Assembly: GCA_900551075.1 (NCBI GenBank)
Contig: URVB01000015.1
Coordinates: forward strand, 1 to 64,000
DNA length: 64,000 bases
Direction: 5' to 3'
DNA from: an uncultured Blautia sp.
GTDB taxonomy: Bacteria; Bacillota; Clostridia; Lachnospirales; Lachnospiraceae
In this document: piece after piece, positions 1 through 7,943 of the stretch
How the letters are laid out: each line of letters opens with the position of its first letter
How positions within the stretch are numbered: position 1 is the first letter of the stretch
Notes under the pieces: generated by a model
The model's input: only the letters and a program-made list of their open reading frames with translations
Told to the model about the DNA's origin: nothing
The model's database searches: none
Position numbers and translations under genes: made by a program

Positions 1-335
1 CCCCCCCCCCCCCCCCCCCCCGCCCCCACCCCCAAAAAAAAACCACCACCTCCGGGGTCAAACCGGGGCTTTAAAAAAAATCCCGCCCCTGCCGCGGCCG
101 CACGGTCAACCTGTTCTGTTGTCAGGACTGTTCCGGCCCCAATTAACATATCAGGATATTTTTGCGCTATCCGGCGGATGGACTCTTCAGCCGCATCTGT
201 TCGGAACGTGATTTCCGCGCACGGCAGACCTCCACGGATAAGGGCATCGGCTAACGGCAGCGCATCCCCGGCATCATTCAATACCACAACAGGCACAATG
301 CCAAATTCCTTAATCTTCTCTGTTATATTACTCAT
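1..335 (-). CDS. eda: KDPG/KHG aldolase, N-terminal part, cut by the window edge
   Basis: Starts at ATG 335 behind a GGAGAT ribosome-binding site and runs off the left edge. The first ~80 residues match class I 2-keto-3-deoxy-6-phosphogluconate aldolase: IVPVVVLNDA, then GGLPCAEITFRT with the family's catalytic Glu and phosphate-binding Arg, then GAGTVLTTEQ. The Schiff-base Lys would lie beyond the edge. The enzyme splits KDPG into pyruvate and glyceraldehyde-3-phosphate, the last step of hexuronate breakdown, which fits its place as last visible gene of the uxu/uxa operon. From about base 90 to base 1 the frame stays open but reads GFFLKPRFDPGGGG where the family has KFIVSPGFDP, then pure glycine from poly-C. 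That is sequence degradation, not biology. Confidence 0.85.
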   Translation of the reverse strand, partial: MSNITEKIKEFGIVPVVVLNDAGDALPLADALIRGGLPCAEITFRTDAAEESIRRIAQKYPDMLIGAGTVLTTEQVDRAAAAGAGFFLKPRFDPGGGGFFLGVGAGGGGGG

Positions 336-394
336 TCTAATCTCCATTCCGCCGCCTTTGGGTGGCGGCACAAATAGTTGTGCTGCAATTTTTC

Positions 395-1249
395 TTATAC
401 CCCGGAATAAGCTGCGAAGCCGGCATCAATCGGCAGTACCACACCGGTAATAGCACTGGCCGACGTATCATCGCAGAGGAAGAACGTTCCGCCCAGAAGC
501 TCCTCACTGTCAACAAAGCGGTGCGTGGGCGTGCCGTTCAGTATCTTTGCACTCCGTGCGGTCGGATTTCCATCCGCATCGTAGAGCAGTGCACGATTCT
601 GGTTCGTTACCAGGAAGCCGGGAGCAATTGCATTACAACGAATGCCCGAGCCTGCAAAATGCGTTGCCAGCCACTGTGTAAAGTTACTGATAGCCGCCTT
701 TGCGCCGGAGTACGCAGGAATCTTGGTCAGCGGAGTATACGCATTCATGGATGAGATATTGAGAATGCAGCCGCTCTTCTTTTCAACCATATCAGCCGCA
801 AATACCTGTGTCGGCAGAAGTGTTCCCTGAAAATTCAGTTTAAATACGAAATCCACGCCTGCCGGATCCAGATCAAAAAATGTCTTGCAGTTCTCTATCT
901 GCTCCGCCTCATGCTGATACTCATTGTCAGTTGTGGCACGCGGATTGTTGCCGCCGGCCCCATTGATCAGGATATCGCACAGTCCGAGGTCTGAGACCAC
1001 CTTATCATGCACCTCTTTCAGCGTCTCTGCTTCCAGTACATTCGCCTTATAGCCTTCGCAGATAAAGCCCTCCGCCTTAATCTCGCCGGCCAGGCTTTTT
1101 ACTGCTTCTTCGTTAAGGTCAAGGGCCGCAACGCGCGCACCTGCCTGAGCAAATGCTTTCGCCATCGTACCGCAGATCACGCCTCCGGCACCGGTTATCA
1201 CAACAACCTTGCCGCTAAAATCTATATTCAATGGCAAATTTATCATCAT
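395..1249 (-). CDS. uxuB: SDR-family D-mannonate oxidoreductase (fructuronate reductase)
   Basis: A 284-residue classical short-chain dehydrogenase. The Rossmann motif ITGAGGVICG is at residues ~19-28, NGAGG at ~96, the catalytic Ser in NISSMNA and YSGAK (Tyr/Lys) at ~180. It is expected to interconvert D-fructuronate and D-mannonate with NAD(P)H, as the SDR-type UxuB of Bacillus does, rather than the unrelated long-chain UxuB of E. coli. It lies 14 nt downstream of uxaC and 59 nt upstream of eda, so all three steps are co-transcribed. The start has GGGAGG six bases before ATG; the second codon is also ATG. The SDR family call is certain. The substrate rests on the neighbours and a general resemblance to Firmicutes mannonate oxidoreductases. 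Confidence 0.85.
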   Translation of the reverse strand: MMINLPLNIDFSGKVVVITGAGGVICGTMAKAFAQAGARVAALDLNEEAVKSLAGEIKAEGFICEGYKANVLEAETLKEVHDKVVSDLGLCDILINGAGGNNPRATTDNEYQHEAEQIENCKTFFDLDPAGVDFVFKLNFQGTLLPTQVFAADMVEKKSGCILNISSMNAYTPLTKIPAYSGAKAAISNFTQWLATHFAGSGIRCNAIAPGFLVTNQNRALLYDADGNPTARSAKILNGTPTHRFVDSEELLGGTFFLCDDTSASAITGVVLPIDAGFAAYSGV

Positions 1250-1263
1250 CCTCTACCTCCCTT

Positions 1264-2664
1264 TCATAGATTAAAATTGAAAAATGTATTTGTATTATTA
1301 TAGCACAGGTCCTCCACCAACTGCTTCAGATACTTTTCATCATTTGGGTACTGGCCGCTCTCTACCCATTCACCAATTAATTCACACAAAACCCTGCGGA
1401 AATATTCATGGCGTGTATAGCTTAAAAATGAGCGGGAATCCGTAAGCATGCCAACGAAGCGGCCAAGCACTCCGTTCGCCGCCAGCTCTGTCAGTTGGGT
1501 GCGCATACCGGGACGGTTATCATTAAACCACCATGCACTTCCCTGCTGCATCTTTCCAGGAACACCACCGCCCTGGAAACAGGCCATGGTTGTAGCAATG
1601 GCCGTATTGTCCGCCGGGTTCAGCGAATACAGTATCATTTTCGGAAGCCCGTTATTCTCAGCAAACGCATTGAGAAGGGGCGCGAGATTCTCTACGCCCG
1701 ACCGACTGTTGACCGCATCATATCCGGTATCCGGACCCAGGCTCACAAACTGCGGCTTATTATTGTCACGGAGACATCCAAAATGTATCTGCATCACCCA
1801 GCCCTTTTCAGCGTATTTCTTCGCACAGCCGAGGGTTACCAGTGTCTTATAAGCATCCGCAAGCTGCTTTGACACTTCCCTGCCCTCCATTGACAAGGTA
1901 AATGCTTCGTCAGCGGCCTTTTTATCCGGCGCCGCAAACATACAGTAATCCAGCCCGTGATCTGCGCAGAGACAGCCGTGCTCATCAAAATAATCAATCC
2001 GCGCACAGAGTGCGTCGACAACATCCTGTGCACAGGCAATCGGTCTGCCCCACACACCGGAAAGCTTCCTGATATATGCATCAAAGCCGGGCTTTTCAAT
2101 ATTGACCGCTTTGTCCGGACGGAATGCCGGCAATACCTTTGTATCCATTGTCTCATCTCCTGCAATGACATCATGCCAGTGCAGGTCATCACAGGGGTCA
2201 TCCGTTGTGCACAGTGCCTTGACATTGAATTTTCTGATCAGGCTGCGCGCAGAATAATCCTTCAAAATCTCATTGCATCTGTCATAAATGACATCCGCAT
2301 TTTCCGCAGTCAGAGGCTCCATAACGCCAAAACCGCGCTGAAGCTCCATGTGGCTCCAGTGATAGAGCGGGTTTCCGATAAGCTGTGGCATCACAGATGC
2401 AAAAGCCCGGAATTTCTCCCGGTCAGAAGCATTTCCCGTCACCAGCTCCTCCGGTGCCCCGCCTGCCCGCATCACACGCCATTTATAATGGTCACCGCCC
2501 AGCCATACCTGGGCAATACTGTCAAACTTACGGTCCTCCGCGATTTCCTGCGGATTGATATGACAGTGATAATCAATAACAGGAAGCGCCGATGCAACCC
2601 CGTGATACAGCTTCCTGGCCGTAGGCGTTGACAGGAGGAAGTCCTCATCCATAAATGCTCTCAT
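1264..2664 (-). CDS. uxaC: Uronate isomerase (glucuronate/galacturonate isomerase)
   Basis: A 466-residue protein of the normal UxaC length, from the amidohydrolase superfamily. The N-terminus MRAFMDEDFLL and the metal-binding DYHCHINP at ~31-38 are typical; a later CTTDDPCDDL segment is also a family hallmark. It isomerises D-glucuronate to D-fructuronate (and galacturonate to tagaturonate) in the cytoplasm. Its product is the substrate of the SDR enzyme encoded 14 nt downstream. The start has AAGGA about 12 bases upstream, somewhat distant but with no better alternative. No defects seen. Confidence 0.97.
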   Translation of the reverse strand: MRAFMDEDFLLSTPTARKLYHGVASALPVIDYHCHINPQEIAEDRKFDSIAQVWLGGDHYKWRVMRAGGAPEELVTGNASDREKFRAFASVMPQLIGNPLYHWSHMELQRGFGVMEPLTAENADVIYDRCNEILKDYSARSLIRKFNVKALCTTDDPCDDLHWHDVIAGDETMDTKVLPAFRPDKAVNIEKPGFDAYIRKLSGVWGRPIACAQDVVDALCARIDYFDEHGCLCADHGLDYCMFAAPDKKAADEAFTLSMEGREVSKQLADAYKTLVTLGCAKKYAEKGWVMQIHFGCLRDNNKPQFVSLGPDTGYDAVNSRSGVENLAPLLNAFAENNGLPKMILYSLNPADNTAIATTMACFQGGGVPGKMQQGSAWWFNDNRPGMRTQLTELAANGVLGRFVGMLTDSRSFLSYTRHEYFRRVLCELIGEWVESGQYPNDEKYLKQLVEDLCYNNTNTFFNFNL

Positions 2665-2725
2665 CTTAACTTACATTCCTTTCCCATGTCTGATATCTTT
2701 TCAAATAGGAAGCCCTTACGCTATT

Positions 2726-3796
2726 TCAACTTTTTTCATCCAGTTTCTCAAGCATATCCCAGCACCCCCACAGGTACATAATACCTAATGCACGGTCATA
2801 TAAGCCGTATCCCGGCCTGCATTTCTCCCCCCAGAGGTGGCGGCCGTGATCCGGGCGCACATATCCGGTATATCCACAGTCATGATAAGCCTTCATGATA
2901 TTCAGAATGCCTGTATCCCCATCACAGTCACGATGCGACGCTTCCGTAAAATCACCATTTTCAAAATGTTTGACATTGCGGATATGGGCAAACGCAATAC
3001 GGTCACAGTAGGTACGGACAATATCAGCAACATCATTTTCCGGATTTGCACTGAGAGAGCCCGAACACAGGCACAGGCAGTTATATTCATCATCCACCAT
3101 GGACAAAAATCTGCCAATGGATTCCTTATCTACCAGAAGCCTCGGCAGCCCGAAGATATCCCACGGCGGGTCGTCCTGATGGATTGCCATCTTAATGCCC
3201 GTCTCATGGCAGGTCGGCATAATCGCCTCAATAAAATATTTCAGATTCTCCCAGAGCTTCTCCTTGGTTACCGGCGCATACATGGCAAACAGATCGTCCA
3301 GCCTCGCCATCCGTTCCGGCTCCCAGCCCGGAAAAGTCATTCCGTGGAGATTGTTCAGGATGTAGTCAGCCATCTCCTTATAGTCGCCCTGGATTTTGCT
3401 CTTCTCATAGTAGAGTGCGGTGGAGCCGTCCTCCATCGGGTGAAAAAGATCCGTTCTTGTCCAGTCAAAAATCGGCATAAAATTATAGGTCACGACCTTG
3501 ACACCGAACTTTGCCAGATTGCGCAGAGTCTGTTTGTAATTCTCGATATAATGGTCGCGGCTGCTGTTCCCTACCTTTATATCATCATGAACATTCACGC
3601 TCTCCACGACATCCATGTGAAAGCCCGCCCCCTCAATCTGCCTGCGGACCTCTTCAATCTCGTCAACCTCCCAGACTTCGCCGGCCGGCTTGTTGTGCAG
3701 CGCCCATACCAGCCCGGTCACACCCGGAATCTGCCTGATTTGTTCCGGCGTAATGCTGTCATTACCCTCTCCGTACCAACGGAATGTCATCTGCAT
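2726..3796 (-). CDS. uxuA: Mannonate dehydratase
   Basis: A 356-residue protein of the short UxuA form usual in Firmicutes, starting MQMTFRWYGEGND, with conserved AIHQDDPP at ~204-211 and HRDCDGDTGI near ~288. It dehydrates D-mannonate to 2-keto-3-deoxygluconate using divalent metal. KDG must then be phosphorylated before the aldolase at the left edge can act, and no KDG kinase is in the window. It follows the GH3 gene by 17 nt and is followed by uxaC after 61 nt. The start is preceded by AGGAGG at 10 nt. Confidence 0.97.
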   Translation of the reverse strand: MQMTFRWYGEGNDSITPEQIRQIPGVTGLVWALHNKPAGEVWEVDEIEEVRRQIEGAGFHMDVVESVNVHDDIKVGNSSRDHYIENYKQTLRNLAKFGVKVVTYNFMPIFDWTRTDLFHPMEDGSTALYYEKSKIQGDYKEMADYILNNLHGMTFPGWEPERMARLDDLFAMYAPVTKEKLWENLKYFIEAIMPTCHETGIKMAIHQDDPPWDIFGLPRLLVDKESIGRFLSMVDDEYNCLCLCSGSLSANPENDVADIVRTYCDRIAFAHIRNVKHFENGDFTEASHRDCDGDTGILNIMKAYHDCGYTGYVRPDHGRHLWGEKCRPGYGLYDRALGIMYLWGCWDMLEKLDEKS

Positions 3797-3813
3797 AGAA
3801 TCATCTCCTCCTT

Positions 3814-5589
3814 TTAGATATAAGTATCCATTAAACCGCAGAACGAATCCACCGGATCTTTCCCGGTAAATGCCTCTTTCCCCTGCATCAGCTTCTTAAT
3901 CAGAGAATCCAATGTACTGTCAGCAGAATCATAGGTATTGATATATGTTCTCGCCTGTGGGATATCTGCCAGTACAAAAGGCTGCTGTGTCCCGACAACA
4001 ACCACCGGCAGTTCATGCACATACCACGGAATCTCGCCGCCGCCCTTGGTCATCCCAAATGACGGACGTGCGACAGGCTGGAAACCACCCGCAATATCTA
4101 CCATTGTGATAATCAGATCCTGCCCGCTGACAAAATCACTGATTGCGCTCTTGCCTGCAAAATAAACATTCATGTCCACCTTTTCGCCTGCCTGTGCCTG
4201 TTTCATCATTTTCTGGATGGAACTCTCATAGATAAACGCGTCAAATCCCTTTTCCTTCAGCTTGTCACGAAGCTTCTCCGCCGGGGATACCTTGTTGGCT
4301 GAAAAGAGCATGCCAAGTCCCGGTGCCTCCAGACCCTTCACATAGACGATCATAATGCGCTTATAACGTTCAGGCGTGATAGGCAGCACATCCTGATCCT
4401 TATATTTTACAAGAGTAATCGCCTTGTCGGCAATCTCCTTCTGCATATCCACGTGCTCCTTACAGCCCACAACCTCATGGACCCTTTCCTTCGGAGGAAC
4501 AAGCTCCGTACGTGCCTTTTTATGAAGGCCCATGTGTGCCTTTAATGCAAGAATGCGGTGAAGTGCATCATCTAAACGTTCATCCGTGATGACACCATCC
4601 AGGTAGCCTTTCCTCATGCTGTTAAAATCCTCTTCCATATCGTTGAAGAACAGGAACATATCAACACCGGCCGCGATTGAGGCCGGAAGCATATCGGAAC
4701 GCTTCATCCGGCAGGTCAGTCCAACCATGTGAGAGGCATCTGTAAGCACCATGCCGTTAAAATTGAGCTTTTTCCGCAGCAGGCCTTCAATCAGCTCCGG
4801 CGAAAGCGTTGCGGGCATGATATCGTCATCCCTGATATCCGGATTATAATATCTTGTATACGCCGGCTGCATGATATGTCCGGCCATAACAGCCTCCAGT
4901 CCGTTGTCGATCAGAGTCTTGTATACCTTTCCATAAGTCGCATCCCATTCCTCACAGCTAAAAGTATTTACGCTGTTTGCAACATGCTGGTCACGGAAAT
5001 CCAGCCCGTCCCCCGGAAAATGCTTGGCCGCACATGCAAAACCCGGATTTTCATGAGCACCGTCCATGTAGGCTTTCACCATTGTGCTTACTACTTCCGG
5101 ATCATTGCCGTAGCTGCGCAGTCCAATGACCGGGTTTTCCCAGTTATAGAGAATGTCGCTGACCGGTGCAAAGGACAGATTGCAGCCAACTGCTGCCGCC
5201 TCCCTGTTGGACATTTTTCCAAGATTATAGGCATAGTCCGGATTGCCGGTCGCAGCAATCTTCGTCTGTCCGCCGATCATCGTCCCGTCCGTGCAGGCAC
5301 CATTTCCACCGTTCTCCGTATTGCAGGCGATAATAAGAGGAACCTTACTGTTTTCCTGCAAAATCCGGTTTTGTTCATAAACCTCATCTGCGGACGCCGG
5401 GTTATAACGAATACCGCCGATGTGGTATTTCTGAACGGTCATCTTCAGATAATCTTCATCCCGGCTGGAGCCCATATTAAAGAACAACTGACCAATTTTT
5501 TCGTCAAGAGTCATCCCTGCAATGGTGTCCTCTACCCACTTACAGTCCTCATCCGTCAGATAAAATGGTTTTTCTTTCATGTTGATCAT
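3814..5589 (-). CDS. Glycoside hydrolase family 3, beta-N-acetylhexosaminidase-like
   Basis: A 591-residue GH3 protein without a signal peptide, so intracellular. The TIM-barrel domain carries the NagZ-type loop KHFPGDG (189-195) followed by Asp200-Gln-His202, the Asp/His acid-base dyad of the NagZ subgroup. The probable nucleophile is Asp284 in VLTDASH. Beta-glucosidases of GH3 lack that loop, so hexosaminidase or a phosphorolytic variant is more likely. A C-terminal domain (~390-591) follows, as in two-domain NagZ proteins of Gram-positives. Its place in a uronate operon suggests it releases a sugar next to the uronic acid in an imported oligosaccharide; that is inference. The start has GGGGG 10 nt upstream; the gene is 55 nt after the HAD gene. 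Confidence 0.8.
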   Translation of the reverse strand: MINMKEKPFYLTDEDCKWVEDTIAGMTLDEKIGQLFFNMGSSRDEDYLKMTVQKYHIGGIRYNPASADEVYEQNRILQENSKVPLIIACNTENGGNGACTDGTMIGGQTKIAATGNPDYAYNLGKMSNREAAAVGCNLSFAPVSDILYNWENPVIGLRSYGNDPEVVSTMVKAYMDGAHENPGFACAAKHFPGDGLDFRDQHVANSVNTFSCEEWDATYGKVYKTLIDNGLEAVMAGHIMQPAYTRYYNPDIRDDDIMPATLSPELIEGLLRKKLNFNGMVLTDASHMVGLTCRMKRSDMLPASIAAGVDMFLFFNDMEEDFNSMRKGYLDGVITDERLDDALHRILALKAHMGLHKKARTELVPPKERVHEVVGCKEHVDMQKEIADKAITLVKYKDQDVLPITPERYKRIMIVYVKGLEAPGLGMLFSANKVSPAEKLRDKLKEKGFDAFIYESSIQKMMKQAQAGEKVDMNVYFAGKSAISDFVSGQDLIITMVDIAGGFQPVARPSFGMTKGGGEIPWYVHELPVVVVGTQQPFVLADIPQARTYINTYDSADSTLDSLIKKLMQGKEAFTGKDPVDSFCGLMDTYI

Positions 5590-5644
5590 AATTTAACTAC
5601 CCCCTTTTTTTATTATGTGCAGAAAATAAGATATTATTATTGTA

Positions 5645-6490
5645 CTAACCGCCCAGATTTTCCAAAAAAGCATCAATTTTCTTCTGCTGGTAACCGTTTT
5701 CATACGTGCCGTCTGTCAGATGACCGAGGGCCTGCGAAAGAAACTCCGCCCAGCTCTCCACTTCATGCCTCACTAATATCGGATAATACAGCACGCCATT
5801 CTTCTGTGCGGCGGCCAGGTCGCCCGGGGCATCGCCGCACATCAGCACATGGTCACGAGCATATCCCGCTTTCAATAATTCCCCAATACAGTAAGCCTTA
5901 CTCCCGACATCCTGTGCCAGCACGATATCCGTGTGCTCCAGCAAATGGTGTTTCTTCCATTCTGCAAGCACCGCGCCCGGATTGGCGCTGGACACAACGG
6001 CGATATCCGCATATGCATGAGCCTGCTCCAGCGCCTCCCGTACACCCTCGTAAGGGCGAATCTCCTCCTCCGGGAGCTGAGTGATGGACTTATTGACTGC
6101 CCTGCTCCATGCCAGTGCTTTCCTGACACAGATATTGTCATGGCCTGCAAGAAAAGCTTCCAGCGCATCATTCGACAACTCAGGGCTTTCCTCCGTCCAT
6201 CCCGCAAACACATCCAGCCCCTCTATTTTGCAGTACCGCTCCTGAATCTCTCCAAGAGCCATCGCCAGCCCCTTAAATCGGTTGACACCGCGCGTCATGG
6301 TATAGAGGTTGATCTCATTCCACCGGGACAAAATGGCATCCTCCCATTCCTCCAGATGCCACTCCGCAACCATGCACGGACCGAAGCAGCGGATGTGCTT
6401 GATGTCCATCGTATCCATGGCACAGCCGTCGCTGTCCACACAGATCATAAAGTCCTTTTTTCTCTTAAAATCTCTGATATGCTCAGACAT
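5645..6490 (-). CDS. HAD-superfamily hydrolase, substrate unknown
   Basis: A 281-residue haloacid-dehalogenase-type hydrolase. Motif I is ICVDSDG (Asp nucleophile plus Asp two residues on), motif II is the Ser of VVSSANPG, a conserved Lys lies in VGSKAYCIG, and motif IV is CGDAPGDLAAA. A helical cap domain fills ~30-130. Such proteins are mostly sugar-phosphate or nucleotide phosphatases. It lies 12 nt downstream of the GPH symporter gene, inside the uronate operon, so it may dephosphorylate a sugar phosphate made during breakdown of the imported glycoside. That is inference only. Start ATG has GGAGG six bases upstream. Confidence 0.8.
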   Translation of the reverse strand: MSEHIRDFKRKKDFMICVDSDGCAMDTMDIKHIRCFGPCMVAEWHLEEWEDAILSRWNEINLYTMTRGVNRFKGLAMALGEIQERYCKIEGLDVFAGWTEESPELSNDALEAFLAGHDNICVRKALAWSRAVNKSITQLPEEEIRPYEGVREALEQAHAYADIAVVSSANPGAVLAEWKKHHLLEHTDIVLAQDVGSKAYCIGELLKAGYARDHVLMCGDAPGDLAAAQKNGVLYYPILVRHEVESWAEFLSQALGHLTDGTYENGYQQKKIDAFLENLGG

Positions 6491-6502
6491 AGAATTCCTC
6501 CG

Positions 6503-7888
6503 TTATTTACTGCGGCGCGCACGCAGTACCTCAACATTCTCTTCAACCTTCTTCTTGCTGAGAGGATAGATGAAGAACAATGCCAGAGCTACGGCTGCAA
6601 GCCCCACTGCCGGCACGATACAGGAGATATTGAATATCTTTTCCGTAACAACAGGATCAAAAGCTGTAGCTTCCGTATATCCGATCATGGAAAGCAGCGC
6701 GCCAACCAGGCCGGATGAAAATGCCTGCCCAAGCTTTCTGGCAAAGGAATATACCGAGTAGATTGTTCCATCCTCCCGGATGCCGTTTTTCACCTCTGCA
6801 TCATCAATAACATCGGTAATCATAGCCCAGATAACCGTATTGAAGAATCCAAGTCCCATATAAGCCAGCGCATAAAATCCTACATAAACCATAGCATTGG
6901 CAGGCTTGACAACCAGGCATACCAGATATATGGCAGCCCCAAACAGACAGGACGCGATAGACAGCTCTTTTTTTCCGAATTTTCCCGCCAGCCTTGAAGC
7001 AAAGGGCGCACAGATTACCAGCATGATCACACTTCCTGCAAGCGCAGACATAGACTGGGCAGATGCGCTTCCATAATAATTCGGAAATACGTATCCGGCG
7101 AGGCCCTGCATACCAAGCATTGCCAGCAGAAGCAGAATTGCAGCCGCAATGATTCCCAGCAGTGAGCGGTTTGTAAAAATACTTTTGATCATACTGCCCA
7201 CATTAATCTTCTGTGTATTGGCAGGCACTTCTACACGCTCACGGATAAGATTAAAGCACAGCAGGTAGCAGATAATGGCCAATACACCAAACACGCCTGC
7301 AATCACGGTCATGCGGGAACCGGACAAAACCGTATTGCCGTTCACCGTCTGATAAGCGAATAACGGAGTACCGACACCGATAACCGGACCGGCAAGGGTA
7401 GCACCAAGGGAACGCCATTTGGACAGATCCGCACGATCCTTCGGATCATCAGAAACTGCGGATGCCATAGAGCCGTAAGGAATGTTAATGGATGTATAGA
7501 AAATGGAGCCCCACAGAATGTAAGTCACAACCATCCACGCCACCTTAAAGCCATACGCCATGCCTGCAAATTCCGATTGATAGATTAAGAATGAGGCAAT
7601 CGCCACCGGTCCGCACATCCGCTTGATCCACGGACGGAACTTCCCGTCTTTTGTCGGCTTGGAACGGTCAACAATCTGCCCCATTGTAACATCAGTAACC
7701 GCATCAACAAAACGTGCCGCCATCATCAGCACTCCGACAACCGCAGCCGGAATCCCCATAACATCGGTGTAAAATTTCAACATAAAACTGGAAGACAATA
7801 TAAAAGTGAAGTCATTGCCGAAATCACCAAACATATAGCCTATTTTGTCCTTCATACCGAAAGGACGGACAGATGTATTACTGGACAT
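6503..7888 (-). CDS. GPH-family sugar (glycoside):cation symporter
   Basis: A 461-residue protein with about 12 hydrophobic segments. Its N-terminus KDKIGYMFGDFGND is the signature of the glycoside-pentoside-hexuronide (MelB/UidB/XynP) family. It should import a glycoside or hexuronide with Na+ or H+ through the cytoplasmic membrane. Position between the GH2 gene (55 nt upstream) and the HAD gene, and operon partners acting on hexuronates, make a glucuronide or small uronic-acid oligosaccharide the likely cargo, parallel to E. coli gusB beside gusA. Start ATG has GGGAGG eight bases upstream. Confidence 0.9.
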   Translation of the reverse strand: MSSNTSVRPFGMKDKIGYMFGDFGNDFTFILSSSFMLKFYTDVMGIPAAVVGVLMMAARFVDAVTDVTMGQIVDRSKPTKDGKFRPWIKRMCGPVAIASFLIYQSEFAGMAYGFKVAWMVVTYILWGSIFYTSINIPYGSMASAVSDDPKDRADLSKWRSLGATLAGPVIGVGTPLFAYQTVNGNTVLSGSRMTVIAGVFGVLAIICYLLCFNLIRERVEVPANTQKINVGSMIKSIFTNRSLLGIIAAAILLLLAMLGMQGLAGYVFPNYYGSASAQSMSALAGSVIMLVICAPFASRLAGKFGKKELSIASCLFGAAIYLVCLVVKPANAMVYVGFYALAYMGLGFFNTVIWAMITDVIDDAEVKNGIREDGTIYSVYSFARKLGQAFSSGLVGALLSMIGYTEATAFDPVVTEKIFNISCIVPAVGLAAVALALFFIYPLSKKKVEENVEVLRARRSK

Positions 7889-7943
7889 ATTTTTTCCCTC
7901 CCTGGTTAATAATTGTCTTTCGTTCAGTCAATTGCTATTTTTA

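Noticed and set aside
1..21. Poly-G/G-quadruplex element at the left edge
   Set aside because: Adjacent coding sequence is visibly corrupted, so the run is better explained as an assembly or read-tail artefact.
4729..6084. A 451-codon plus-strand open frame
   Set aside because: It is antisense to the GH3 and HAD genes and its translation resembles no protein family.
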